NCBI GenBank assembly: GCA_963708245.1
Contig: OY970201.1
Location: 5,394,001 to 5,458,000 of the forward strand
Direction of reading: 5' to 3'
Source of the DNA: CAVYXK01 sp963708245
Lineage (GTDB): Bacteria > Pseudomonadota > Alphaproteobacteria > Acetobacterales > Acetobacteraceae
DNA length: 64,000 nucleotides
Below, one piece after another: positions 32,935-42,048 of this stretch. The stretch's first letter is position 1; every line of letters begins with the position of its first letter. The position numbers and the translations under genes were made by a program. Under the pieces are notes generated by a model, which ran no database searches, was not told the origin of the DNA, and was given only the letters and a program-made list of their open reading frames with translations.

Positions 32935-33806
32935 GCAACCCCGCGCAGCAACGCGGCGACCACCTGGTCGGCGATCGAAACCGGCGTGACCTTCTGCAAC
33001 CCACGCCAGGCCGGCATGCTGTTCACTTCTAGCACAAAGGTCTGCCCGGCTCGGTCTTGCAACAGGTCCACACCGGCAAAATGCGCACCGACGCTGGCGG
33101 CGGCGCGCAGCGCCATGTCGGCAAGGGCAGGCGATGGTGTCAGTGCCTCGGGCGCGGCGCCGCGGCCGATGTTGGTGACCCAGTGGGGCGAGCGCCGAGT
33201 CATCGCGCCCACCACTTCGCCGTCGCAGACGAACAGGCGCTGATCCGCGAACCCGGTCCCGGGCGGCGGAACATAACGCTGCAGATAATAGATGCCGGCG
33301 ACCTCGGTCGGATCGGGCAGGTCCTCGGTCCGCTCGATCAGGCGCAATCCGCGTCCCTGTGAGCCAAACAGCGGCTTCAGCACCAGCTTGCCGTTTTGCG
33401 CTTCCCGCGCGGCGATCGCCCGCGCGGCCTCCTGCCCCTCCACCGTCCAAGTCGGCGGCGTCGGAAGCCCGGCACGCGCAAGAAAGAAGCTGGTGGTCGA
33501 CTTGTCCACGCAGCGCTCGATCGCTCGCGCGTCGTTCCACACCGGCACGCCGAGTTCGCGAAGTGCATGCAAGATGCCCAGCCGACGCGTGACCTCCTCG
33601 AAGCTGCCGCCGGAGATGGCACGGACGAGCACGGCATCCGGCAGAGCCCCGGCAAACCCGGGTAACCGCAGTCCGTGCGGCGCCGTTGTGTCGAAGACGC
33701 AGCGAGCGAGACGGACCGCCTGCGCCTCCTCGCGGCGCGCAGCGAAGGCGCGCAGCAGTGCCCGTGCGTGCCAGTCGGTGCCGTCAATGGCGAGCGCGAT
33801 ACGCAC
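32931..33806 (-). CDS. ATP-grasp (RimK-like) ligase of the H4MPT cluster
   Basis: A 291-residue ATP-grasp ligase of RimK type. ATP-binding parts are NGKLVLKPLFGSQGRGLRLI and YYLQRYVPPPG, and the Mg-binding end is GVDLLQDRAGQTFVLEVNSMP. RimK-like proteins in H4MPT loci are thought to add glutamate to the pterin or furan cofactor (as MptN and MfnD do in methanogens). Start ATG 33806 (MRIALAIDGTDWH). It leads the minus-strand set ATP-grasp, CitG-like, and probably fae. Confidence 0.82.
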   Translation of the reverse strand: MRIALAIDGTDWHARALLRAFAARREEAQAVRLARCVFDTTAPHGLRLPGFAGALPDAVLVRAISGGSFEEVTRRLGILHALRELGVPVWNDARAIERCVDKSTTSFFLARAGLPTPPTWTVEGQEAARAIAAREAQNGKLVLKPLFGSQGRGLRLIERTEDLPDPTEVAGIYYLQRYVPPPGTGFADQRLFVCDGEVVGAMTRRSPHWVTNIGRGAAPEALTPSPALADMALRAAASVGAHFAGVDLLQDRAGQTFVLEVNSMPAWRGLQKVTPVSIADQVVAALLRGVA

Positions 33807-34371
33807 GCGGCGCGACTCTCACCCGCCGCGCAAGTGCGTGGCGGCCCCCGGGGCGGAGCCCGGGGGGAGGCTCACTTCCGCGACAGCCGTGGGAGAGGCG
33901 GGCGAAGCCCATAGCGTCCGACCCAGCCGCCGTACTGCGGAGTTAAATTTTGCCGGCCATTGCGGTGACAGGTTCTTCCGCAAGCTGCTGTTGCCTCCGT
34001 GTGGTGATTTTGAGTTATCTGATGTAAGACCAATTCTTGGCATGACGCTAATGCGGCGAGGAACGGGCGATCCAAGCCTCGGGCGCATTTGCAGTGTAAT
34101 ACCGACGGCCCGAGCCGTTGGCTCTTGGAGGTTTCCCTTAGCCCGCAGAGATAAATAGAGCCGGGGAACGGCTATCCCCGCATCCTATAGGGAGCGGACC
34201 GCCGGCAATGGGGGTTTGCCTGACTAAAATGGCGGCACGTCACCATTGACAGTCCACGGCAATTGTCCCAAATGCAAAAGCCTGCCGCGGGTGATAGGGT
34301 CAACGATTGACCTTAATTACCAAACAAGATAAGCGTATCAGTGCAGTGCACAATAACTATCGGAGATTAAG
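33807..34371. other. non-coding region between the ATP-grasp gene and a small regulator
   Basis: Some 565 bases with no convincing gene. Visible are a GC-rich hairpin at about 33841-33870, a small hairpin at 34162-34180 (CGGGGA/TCCCCG), an isolated TTGACA at about 34244, and a palindrome at 34298-34312 described separately. The last 110 bases are clearly richer in A+T than the flanks and probably carry the regulator's promoter. Confidence 0.5.
34298..34312. promoter_or_regulatory. candidate operator palindrome
   Basis: GGTCAA and TTGACC form a perfect 6-bp inverted repeat around CGA, 60 bases upstream of the small XRE regulator. It may be an autoregulatory operator. No second site was noticed. 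Confidence 0.4.
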
Positions 34372-34584
34372 TTGGCTCGTAAACCTAGCCTCAACCAAGT
34401 GGTCCGCTCCGCTCGTCTTGAGCGCGGACTGTCGGTCGCAGAAGTCGCGGCACGTGTCGGTGTCAGTGCGCCTTGTGTCTATTTTTGGGAAATGGGTCGG
34501 ACACGTCCGCGTGATGCCAATCTGACGGCGCTTTGCAAGACGCTGAAGCTGCCAATCCGGGCGACGCGGGCACTCGCCAGCTAG
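34372..34584 (+). CDS. small XRE-family HTH regulator
   Basis: A 70-residue DNA-binding protein consisting almost only of an XRE helix-turn-helix: NQVVRSARLERGLSVAEVAA, then RVGVSAPCVYFWEMGRTRPR, which is helix 3 with its usual W-E-G/R pattern. The start is TTG 34372 with a CGGAGA site; no ATG is available. It is convergent with the long Hsp70 gene and unlike its neighbours in composition. Its regulon is unknown; a palindrome upstream may be its operator. Confidence 0.7.
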   Translation: MARKPSLNQVVRSARLERGLSVAEVAARVGVSAPCVYFWEMGRTRPRDANLTALCKTLKLPIRATRALAS

Positions 34585-34653
34585 AGAACTTTCCCTTCAC
34601 CGGAACAGGCCTGCCTCTCTGTCCCTGATGGATGGACTACGTCCAGCAAGGGA

Positions 34654-37467
34654 TCAGTGGCGCGAGGTCTCGTTCCATCGTTCGGCGAGCACCAATCCCG
34701 GCGGCAGCAACTCTCCGTAGAGGCTGGCGCGGTCCGAGACGCCAACGGGCACGAATCCCCTGATCTTCGCGGTTCGGAGCGGGGCAACCCCTGAGCTCTC
34801 GAGCTTGCCGGCGATCAGGTTGCGCAGTGGCTTGGGCACATCCAGACGTCGGTGGTCCACAACGCGCGCGGCCCGAAGGAACAAGGTCTGCAGCTCCTGT
34901 AGCTCCGATTTCGCCCAGTCGAAGGATCGAAACGCCGTGTATGCTCGCTCGACGAGGTCGGGCGAGACGACGGTCTCAGGCCCGGCGTAAAGCGGAGCCC
35001 GATTGAGTAGAAGCCCGAGCGCTGCAAGGTAGGGAGCGCAAGGCTGCGCGGCGCGCGCGAGGGCTGCGGCCTCATCGATGAACAGGTTGACCAGCTCCGC
35101 CTTCATCTCATGCGGGATCAGCTCTATAGATCCCGCCAGGCGCACGAGCTCAGCCGGTGCTTTTCCGCTGCGGAGTTTGTCGAGCTCGCCGGCCAGAAGT
35201 TTTTCCTGGCGTTCACGCGAGAGCCCGCCCGAGACCCGGCGCCAGAGGATATATTCTTGGTACCTAATGCGCCGGCCGGGGAAACACGGTCCCGCTTCGT
35301 ACAACCGCCATAAACTGTCCATGCGAAGGTCGTCGCCGTCAAAGCCGAAGCCTGGCCGCAGCATAAATCCAGTTAGGACAAGCCAAGTCTCCTCGTGATC
35401 CGCCGAAAGCCTTCGGCCCTCCGAGTGCGCCTCCAGGGCGGACCAAAGCGCTCGCAGCAGAGTTGCGCTCCACTCGTTCCTGGGCCGTCCGAGGATACGC
35501 TCAAGGCTCTTCATGATCGCGGGGGCAGCGACTCTGTCCTTCCGGGTGAAAACGCTCGCGAGATGCTTCTGCGCCGCTTCGAGTGCACCCTCCGCGGCAT
35601 GCAGCCCCGCCTGGGCGCGCGTTTCGCGAACCGCCGCGGCATCCGCCGCGCCGGCGCTCCCTTGCTCGTGCGGGCGGAGGTTGAATTCCAGGGGCCAAGA
35701 CTGCTGGATCGCCGGGTCCGCGCCGACGCAGGAGACTTGGAGCAGACCCAGCGCATTCATCCTTGCGGCCAAGCGAACCGGCACGGTCCGATCTGCCCCG
35801 AGGCGGGACGGCTCGGCCAACTTGACCGTCGTCTGGAGTGGCGGCAGCGCACGGAAATCCGCTTCAGACCACACCAGGATGTCTCCCGCCCGGCTCCTGC
35901 CATGCCGGCTCGACGAATAGGCCTGGAATGATACAAGGCGATTGGTCCGTAATTCGAGTGGAGGATCGGCGATTTCGAACAACTCGTCGGGTGCAGCACC
36001 GCGAGGAAGGACGCATACGAGCAACCAATTCGCCGCCTCGGCAGTTGTTGCGGCCGGCCCCTGCACTTCCAGGAAAACCGCATGGGCGGCGCCGGCTTCA
36101 ATGCGCCCGGTTTGGCGGTGGAGAAGCACGCTAAATCGCGCGGCACCACGCGCGACCGCGAGGCTGGGCTCGGCATTCTCCAGAATGAGCGGTGCGTACC
36201 CGTCCTGCCAGGCCCCGATCTGCTCGCGGAGCCTCTGCTGCAGCAGCAGCGGTTGGAGCGATCCGCCATTGAACAGCACCGCATCGACCCGCGCGCGATC
36301 CCGGAGGAAGTCGGCGAGATGTCGGGTGACGGCGCTGTCGGAGGCATAGGGGAGCCCTAACTCCCGCAATGCCCCTGACGTCCGGTAGGGCCGCGCTTCT
36401 GCGGGGCAGAGCGGAAAGAATCCATCCAGCAGCGCCCGTTCCAGTTCTGCACGCGTCACCGTTGCCGTCCGGGATCCGGCGATCAGACCCGCCCCCCTCC
36501 CGGGAAGTGCCATCGCAAACTGCTCGTCCGGTGAGCCCGGATCTGACAGCACCTTCTCCTTCAGATCCCGGCAGAACGCGACAAGATGATCCCATTGCTG
36601 GCCAGAAAGCTGGCCGTGTTCTGCGCCGAACCGCGCTTCGACCAAATGCGCGATCGCAAGGTCGATATTATCCCCACCCAGCAGGATATGCTCGCTCACT
36701 GCAACGCGCTTAATAAGAGGGATCGGACCCCGCTCGGCCTCGCGCAGCTCAAACAGGCTGAAGTCCGAAGTGCCGCCCCCAATATCGATGACCAGCACAT
36801 GCCACGGCCCACCATCCCGATCCGGTAGCTGCTGCCACAGCTCACGCCTGGCGTCGTGCTGGTCCAGCCAGCAATAGAAGGCCGCCTGCGGCTCCTCGAC
36901 CAGTCGTACGCCATCGGGGAACCTGGCTTCCTCGGCTGCGGCGATTGTCAGTCGCTGCGCGGCCGCATCGAAGGAGGCGGGTACCGCGATCGTGATCTCT
37001 TGGTCATCGAACGCGAAGCCGCTCTCGGCGAACCGGTCATTCCAGACGCCGCGCAAATAGCTGAGGATGAGTGCAGAGGCGCCTACCGGTGAGATCTTCT
37101 GCTCACGTGCCAGGTCCTCCGATCCCCACGGCAGGAACGGGGCCGACCGGTCGGCCGTGTGGTGGCAAAGCCAGGACTTCGCGGCATGGACCACGCGCCC
37201 CGGCGTTTCGCCGGCCCTCCTCCGCGCGAGCCGGCCGACGACCCACCCCCCCGCTCCCGCTGTCCTGCCATGAAGCTGGGCCGCAACCGCGTCCTCCGGG
37301 AGGTAGAGAAAGGAGGGAAGGGTGGGCTCGTCCGTCAGGCTGGTCAGGCTATCCCATTGCGGAACGCGAAGGATTTCCGGATCCGCCTCGCCGATTAGCG
37401 GCGCGAAGGCCAGCGCGGAGTTCGTGGTGCCGAGATCGATGCCAATGGAAAAGCGGGCTCGTGCCAT
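34654..37467 (-). CDS. Hsp70-family protein with long C-terminal extension
   Basis: A 937-residue actin-fold ATPase of the Hsp70 superfamily. ATP-site motifs: IGIDLGTTNSALAFAPL near the N-terminus, VRLVEEPQAAFYCWL, HVLVIDIGGGTSDFSLFEL and DAVLFNGGSLQPLLLQQRL. After the nucleotide-binding domain (to about 450) a beta-rich part follows, but instead of the usual short lid there are about 330 extra residues (DUF3731-like), largely helical. No EEVD tail. It is downstream of a second Hsp70-like gene and a DUF2760 gene on the minus strand. Function unknown; J-protein and GrpE partners are not nearby. Confidence 0.85.
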   Translation of the reverse strand: MARARFSIGIDLGTTNSALAFAPLIGEADPEILRVPQWDSLTSLTDEPTLPSFLYLPEDAVAAQLHGRTAGAGGWVVGRLARRRAGETPGRVVHAAKSWLCHHTADRSAPFLPWGSEDLAREQKISPVGASALILSYLRGVWNDRFAESGFAFDDQEITIAVPASFDAAAQRLTIAAAEEARFPDGVRLVEEPQAAFYCWLDQHDARRELWQQLPDRDGGPWHVLVIDIGGGTSDFSLFELREAERGPIPLIKRVAVSEHILLGGDNIDLAIAHLVEARFGAEHGQLSGQQWDHLVAFCRDLKEKVLSDPGSPDEQFAMALPGRGAGLIAGSRTATVTRAELERALLDGFFPLCPAEARPYRTSGALRELGLPYASDSAVTRHLADFLRDRARVDAVLFNGGSLQPLLLQQRLREQIGAWQDGYAPLILENAEPSLAVARGAARFSVLLHRQTGRIEAGAAHAVFLEVQGPAATTAEAANWLLVCVLPRGAAPDELFEIADPPLELRTNRLVSFQAYSSSRHGRSRAGDILVWSEADFRALPPLQTTVKLAEPSRLGADRTVPVRLAARMNALGLLQVSCVGADPAIQQSWPLEFNLRPHEQGSAGAADAAAVRETRAQAGLHAAEGALEAAQKHLASVFTRKDRVAAPAIMKSLERILGRPRNEWSATLLRALWSALEAHSEGRRLSADHEETWLVLTGFMLRPGFGFDGDDLRMDSLWRLYEAGPCFPGRRIRYQEYILWRRVSGGLSRERQEKLLAGELDKLRSGKAPAELVRLAGSIELIPHEMKAELVNLFIDEAAALARAAQPCAPYLAALGLLLNRAPLYAGPETVVSPDLVERAYTAFRSFDWAKSELQELQTLFLRAARVVDHRRLDVPKPLRNLIAGKLESSGVAPLRTAKIRGFVPVGVSDRASLYGELLPPGLVLAERWNETSRH

Positions 37468-37505
37468 CGGGGATGCTCACCGGCAGTCCAAAAAGCGGAC
37501 CTGCC

Positions 37506-39341
37506 CTATTCGGTGCGGACCTGGAACTCAATCTTCCAACGACGATCGGAGTTCGTGTGCTTCATCCAGAGCTCAAGGATTCCGAGCTCCGTCACGACCG
37601 AGTTGATGCGTACCGGCACTATTTGGCCCGTCGGAGCCTCAGGGAGCGCCGGAAGCTCGATTTCGAGCAGGCTGGTTTCCTCCAGCTCACGTTCGGCGTC
37701 GGGAAGGACCTGTCCCGGCGTGTCGCCGCTGCGCACGGCCGAGGAGAAGAATCGGAACTCGGCCGGCTGGCCGGTGACGAGGCCTAGCTCGCGTCCCTCG
37801 ATCAGGAGTTCCGTGCCTTCCTGCATGCCCTGCGGGACGACGCACAACGCCTTCACCGGGGGCCTGAAGCCTGGAACGGCGAGTGCCGATGTTTCCAGAC
37901 CGACGTAATAAGACCGCGACGTGCCGGCCTTGATGCGCATCCCTTTGCCCGTCGCACGCTGAACTCCATAGATCATGGCGCCGCGTGCCACGGCGAGGTC
38001 CGGCTCGAAGCCTTGCAACTCGCGGACTGGCTGTCCCCCGTTCCAGGACGCCAACAGATCCAGCACCCGGGCGCGGATCGACGCAGCCTTGAAGACGCCT
38101 CCATTGAACAGCACCGCGGTCGGTATGAGAGCCTCGGTCCCGGTCCGGGGTCCAACGAGTGATGCGAGCTTCTCACTCGCCGTCACGTTCTGCAGGCTGC
38201 GGCGGAGAAAGCGCGCCAGATGCTTGCTGACCACCGGATCGGATGCATAGGGCAGGCCGAATTCCTGCAGCCCAACGCGGCGGCCCTCGCGTGGCGTGTC
38301 GTCGATGCTGGTTCTGGCGAAGAAACCGTCGAGGACGATCTGCTCGAGCATCTGGCGATCGAGCGTTGTTGACACTGTCCTGGCAAGCAGGCTGGAGCCG
38401 CGCGATGGGACGGCGATCGGCGCTTCTGCCAGCGCGTCATTTTCAAATAAGGTGATCTTGGCCTTTGAGGCGGCATGCACGAGTGCCAGGAACTGCCACG
38501 CGTCCAGGGACTTGCCCGCCAACTCCAGCTTGGCCTGTAGCGCGTAGGCGAGTGCCAGATCCATGTTGTCGCCGCCGAGCAGAATGTGTTCGCCGACGCT
38601 GATGCGCTCCAGTTCCAGGGTACCGGCGACATCGGTGACCGCGATCAGGCTGAAATCTGCCGTCCCCCCACCGACGTCGCAAACAAGGATGATATCACCT
38701 GGAGCAACCAGATTGCGCCACGCCCTGCCGGCCTGAGCCGTCCAGGCGTAGAACGCTGCCTGCGGCTCCTCCAGCAGCGTGACATTCCCGAGCCCGGCGG
38801 CGTCGGCTGCCTCGGCCGTGAGGCTTCTGGCGATTTCGTCGAAGGAGGCAGGAACGGTAACGACGACCTGGCCATCTGCAAGGTCCCAATTCCGCCCCTG
38901 CCCGCGCTCGGCGTACAAGAACGCTTCCCGGAGATGCTGTAGGTAGCGGCGCGAGCACTCGAAGGGCGAGAGCTTCTCCTCTGTAAGGTCGGATTTCCAG
39001 GGCAGGGTCCGCTGTTTCGGATCGATATGCGGATTCGAAAGCCAGGACTTTGCGGACGTAACGAGACGATCGGGCACCAGCGCGCCATGCTCGCGGGCGA
39101 ATTGACCGATGATCGCCGGCTCCCCCATATCGCTCCCGGGCAGAGGAAACGCACCCTTCGGGAACTCCTCAGGGTGCGGAAGATACAGGGCTGACGGCAG
39201 CGTCGGCCTCTCGCTCACCTGATTCGGACCCAGGCTTTGTGTTATTTCGACAATCGCTGTCTCTTCAGTCTCAAGATCGGCGACAGCCATCGCGCTGTTG
39301 CTTGTGCCGAGATCGATGCCGAGACTGAAACGAGCGTTCAT
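37506..39341 (-). CDS. Hsp70-family protein
   Basis: A 611-residue Hsp70-like ATPase, 38 bases upstream of the larger homologue. Motifs: SLGIDLGTSNSAMAVADL, NVTLLEEPQAAFYAW, IILVCDVGGGTADFSLI, LLGGDNMDLALAYALQAKLE and TAVLFNGGVFKAASIRARVL. The C-terminal ~150 residues form a shortened, beta-rich substrate-like domain with no lid or EEVD. The pair shares family-specific features such as LLGGDNxDLA and PYASDxxVxxHLA, so they are probably paralogues that act together with DUF2760. Confidence 0.86.
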   Translation of the reverse strand: MNARFSLGIDLGTSNSAMAVADLETEETAIVEITQSLGPNQVSERPTLPSALYLPHPEEFPKGAFPLPGSDMGEPAIIGQFAREHGALVPDRLVTSAKSWLSNPHIDPKQRTLPWKSDLTEEKLSPFECSRRYLQHLREAFLYAERGQGRNWDLADGQVVVTVPASFDEIARSLTAEAADAAGLGNVTLLEEPQAAFYAWTAQAGRAWRNLVAPGDIILVCDVGGGTADFSLIAVTDVAGTLELERISVGEHILLGGDNMDLALAYALQAKLELAGKSLDAWQFLALVHAASKAKITLFENDALAEAPIAVPSRGSSLLARTVSTTLDRQMLEQIVLDGFFARTSIDDTPREGRRVGLQEFGLPYASDPVVSKHLARFLRRSLQNVTASEKLASLVGPRTGTEALIPTAVLFNGGVFKAASIRARVLDLLASWNGGQPVRELQGFEPDLAVARGAMIYGVQRATGKGMRIKAGTSRSYYVGLETSALAVPGFRPPVKALCVVPQGMQEGTELLIEGRELGLVTGQPAEFRFFSSAVRSGDTPGQVLPDAERELEETSLLEIELPALPEAPTGQIVPVRINSVVTELGILELWMKHTNSDRRWKIEFQVRTE

Positions 39342-39488
39342 GGGTCAGGGTCCGGAATGCGCCACGTCAGAAACTCCCGTCAGCGGAGGCGCGCCGCAAG
39401 AGGGAGAAGGCGCCGCTTCCGCCAGTGGCTCTTTCCGGCGCGGCACCGATTGTCGGGCTCGACCGAATGCCGGCCTGCTCGGGCCTAC

Positions 39489-40100
39489 CTATTTGAGCTC
39501 CACCTCGGCCGGAGCAATCGTCGGTAACCGGTCGGCGGAGCTGCGCGGAATGCGCGGCAGCTTGACTTGGTCGGTCTTCCAGCCACGGTGGACGAGGACC
39601 CCCGAGAAGGGCGCTTGCCCGCTGATCCTGCCCAGCAGCCGGTACTCGTCCGCCGCATAGCCGGCGGCGATCCGGATGGTCGACCCCTCGCTTTCCGGGC
39701 GCACGGGGTGGATCTGGAAGTGCTCCTGCAGAGCCGCCTTGCATCCGGCGTGCACAACGCGCGCGGCTGCCCCGACCTGGGCGTCGTCATATGCGTTGAT
39801 GTCATCCATGAGGAAATCGACCAAGCGACCCTTCTCCTGCAGCAATGCGAGAAAGCTGACAATTTCGGCCTCCGTCTGGGCTGCGGGAGCGGCAGCGGGC
39901 GGGGGGCGGGCCGGTTCGGCGGGAGTGGCTCCGATCTCGTTCTTCGGGCTGCGCCTAGCGAGGATCGTGGCCAGCACAACAACGCCGAGCACCAGGGTGA
40001 CACCCGACAGATATGGCTGGGAGAAGCCCGCCAGGGGCAGCAGTGCGAGCGCGTTCATCGCCAGCAACAGGAGGACGGCAACGATCGAGACGACCTTCAT
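39489..40100 (-). CDS. DUF2760 membrane protein
   Basis: A 203-residue protein. Two hydrophobic segments at the N-terminus (VSIVAVLLLLAMNALALL and LSGVTLVLGVVVLATILA) would form a hairpin in the inner membrane. A Pro/Ala linker and a C-terminal cytoplasmic DUF2760 domain follow: IVSFLALLQEKGRLVDFLMD, DINAYDDAQVGAAARVVHAG and a closing LPRIPRSSADRLPTI. It is the first gene of the minus-strand set with two Hsp70-like genes. The conserved gene order suggests a membrane anchor or client for the Hsp70 pair. Confidence 0.8.
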   Translation of the reverse strand: MKVVSIVAVLLLLAMNALALLPLAGFSQPYLSGVTLVLGVVVLATILARRSPKNEIGATPAEPARPPPAAAPAAQTEAEIVSFLALLQEKGRLVDFLMDDINAYDDAQVGAAARVVHAGCKAALQEHFQIHPVRPESEGSTIRIAAGYAADEYRLLGRISGQAPFSGVLVHRGWKTDQVKLPRIPRSSADRLPTIAPAEVELK

Positions 40101-40284
40101 CACGCAATGCTCATCGTTACTGCTCGAGGCACAATGCACCTTCCTCGTCGGCGTGACGGTCAAAGATGTCAATTGTCCGATCTCACAGGGGTATGGACAG
40201 CCAGACGTGGCGCGGCTAGCTTGCCTGGTACTGGCGGCACGTCGGAACTAACGTGGCCCCGGCAACTGGTGTAGGAGAGAAAAA

Positions 40285-40362
40285 ATGTCCTGGAAGCGCC
40301 CGAAAATCCGCGAGATTTGCATTGGGATGGAGATCAACGGCTACCTTCCAGCCGATCTCTGA
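40285..40362 (+). CDS. pqqA: PQQ precursor peptide PqqA, copy 2
   Basis: A 25-residue PQQ precursor. Glu16 and Tyr20 in GMEINGYLP are the residues joined by PqqE. The start follows the ribosome site TAGGAGAG by 5 bases. It lies 25 bases upstream of pqqB, so this is the copy of the biosynthetic operon. It differs from the copy at 14871 at positions 2, 19 and 24 only. Confidence 0.93.
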   Translation: MSWKRPKIREICIGMEINGYLPADL

Positions 40363-40387
40363 TCGCGTCTTCAATTACGTTTAGCGG

Positions 40388-41302
40388 ATGGTCGGTCCCG
40401 GCCTGGGGCTGACAGCGATTGTTCTTGGCTCGGCAGCCGGCGGCGGCGTTCCGCAGTGGAATTGCGGCTGCCGAGTCTGCGCGTTGGCATGGGCCGGCGA
40501 TTCGCGTGTGCCGCCTCGCAGCCAAGTTAGCATCGCGATCAGCGGTGATGGTGAAGGGTGGCTGCTGATCGGAGCGTCCCCTGATCTGCGCCAACAGATT
40601 CTCGAAACGCCAGCGTTGGCGCCTCGAAAGGGGCTGCGTCATTCGCCCATCAGCGGTGTCGTCCTGATCAACGCGGATGTCGATGGAATTGCGGGGCTGC
40701 TGGCGATCCGGGAATCGCAGCCGTTCCGCCTCTACGCCCCGGCGCCGATCCTTCAAGTCCTGAAGGCGAACCCGGTGTTCGACGTTCTGGATCCCGCGTT
40801 GGTCAAGCGAGTGGCGGTGTCGCCGTCGCAGCCGATCGACTGCGGCTGCGGGCTGTCGCTTTGCCTGTTGCCGATGCCAGGAAAGGTTCCGCTGTATCTG
40901 GAGGATCGTACAGCCGTGCAGCCGGAGCCCGGCCCAACCTATGCCGCGCTGCTCGAAGCGGGAGGCCGGCGCGCGCTGATCGCGCCGGCCTGCGCCGACA
41001 TCACCGATGAGGTGCAAACGCATATGCGGCAATCGGACGTGGTGTTCTTCGACGGCACGCTGTTCACCGATGACGAGATGATCCGCGCCGGCGTCGGCCG
41101 CAAGACCGGGCGGCGGATGGGCCATGTGTCGATGTCGGGTCCCGGCGGCTCGCTGGCTGCGCTGGCGGACCTGCCGGCGCGCCGTATTTTCGTTCATATC
41201 AACAACACGAACCCGGTGCTGATCGACGGCTCCGAGGAGCGGCGCCAGGTTGAGGCCGCGGGTTTCGAGGTCGCGTTCGATGGGATGGAGGTGCGTCTTT
41301 GA
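40388..41302 (+). CDS. pqqB: PQQ biosynthesis protein PqqB
   Basis: A 304-residue beta-lactamase-fold protein. PqqB is an iron-dependent hydroxylase acting on the tyrosine-glutamate intermediate. Visible are VLGSAAGGGVPQWNCGCRVC at the N-terminus, VLINADVDGIAGLLAIRESQ, VVFFDGTLFTDDEMI and GHVSMSGPGGSLAAL. The HVHxDH-type motif is replaced by NADVDGI, as is usual in PqqB. The TGA overlaps the GTG/TTG start region of pqqC. Confidence 0.95.
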   Translation: MVGPGLGLTAIVLGSAAGGGVPQWNCGCRVCALAWAGDSRVPPRSQVSIAISGDGEGWLLIGASPDLRQQILETPALAPRKGLRHSPISGVVLINADVDGIAGLLAIRESQPFRLYAPAPILQVLKANPVFDVLDPALVKRVAVSPSQPIDCGCGLSLCLLPMPGKVPLYLEDRTAVQPEPGPTYAALLEAGGRRALIAPACADITDEVQTHMRQSDVVFFDGTLFTDDEMIRAGVGRKTGRRMGHVSMSGPGGSLAALADLPARRIFVHINNTNPVLIDGSEERRQVEAAGFEVAFDGMEVRL

Positions 41303-42048
41303 CCGAACTTCTCACCCCGGCTGAACTGGAGGCGCGCCTGCGCGAGATGGGCGCTCGCCGTTACCACAATCTGCACCCGTTCCATCGCATGCTGCACAGC
41401 GGTAAGTGCAGCAAGGGTCAGGTGCAGGCCTGGGCGCTCAACCGCTACTATTACCAGGCGATGGTGCCGATCAAGGATGCATCGTTGATCGCCCGGTGCG
41501 AGGATCCGGAGATCCGCCGGGAGTGGCGCAAGCGGCTGGAGGATCACGACGGCAGCGATACCGGCCCGCCGGAGGGCGGCGGGATCGAGCGCTGGCTGAA
41601 GCTGACCGACGGGCTGGGTCTCGACCGGCAGGCGGTGATCTCGACGAAGCTGCTGTTGCCGGGCACGCGCTATGCGGTCGAGGCCTATGTGCATTTCGTG
41701 CGCGAGCGCAGCCTGCTGGAGGCGATCGCCTCCGCCATGACCGAGCTATTTTCCCCGCAGATCATCACCGAGCGGCTGGAGGGTATGCTCGCGCATTACG
41801 ATTACATCACCGATGAGACGATGGCGTATTTCCGCAAGCGGCCCCCGCAGGCCGAGCGCGACGCCAAATATGTGCTGAATTACGTCAAGACTCATGCGCG
41901 CACGCCGGAGCAGCAGCAGGCGGTGATCGACGCGCTGTCGTTCAAGTGCGACGTACTGTGGGCGATGTTGGATGCGCTGCATCACGCTTACGTGTCGCCC
42001 GGGCTGATCCCGCCGGGCGCCTTCGTGCCGGCGCCGGGCGATGCCTGA
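41299..42048 (+). CDS. pqqC: pyrroloquinoline-quinone synthase PqqC
   Basis: A 249-residue cofactor-less oxidase that catalyses the final ring closure and eight-electron oxidation to PQQ. Conserved stretches: RRYHNLHPFHRMLHSGKCSK, AWALNRYYYQAMVPIKDASL, and DRQAVISTKLLLPGTRYAVE. The active-site His and Tyr residues are kept. Overlaps pqqB by 4 bases and pqqD by 8 bases, so the operon is tightly coupled. Confidence 0.96.
   Translation: MTELLTPAELEARLREMGARRYHNLHPFHRMLHSGKCSKGQVQAWALNRYYYQAMVPIKDASLIARCEDPEIRREWRKRLEDHDGSDTGPPEGGGIERWLKLTDGLGLDRQAVISTKLLLPGTRYAVEAYVHFVRERSLLEAIASAMTELFSPQIITERLEGMLAHYDYITDETMAYFRKRPPQAERDAKYVLNYVKTHARTPEQQQAVIDALSFKCDVLWAMLDALHHAYVSPGLIPPGAFVPAPGDA

Noticed and set aside
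32931..33806. Reading the ATP-grasp gene as ribosomal protein S6 modification enzyme RimK
   Set aside because: The fold is the same, but overlap with the CitG-like gene and closeness to fae favour a ligase for the C1 cofactor.
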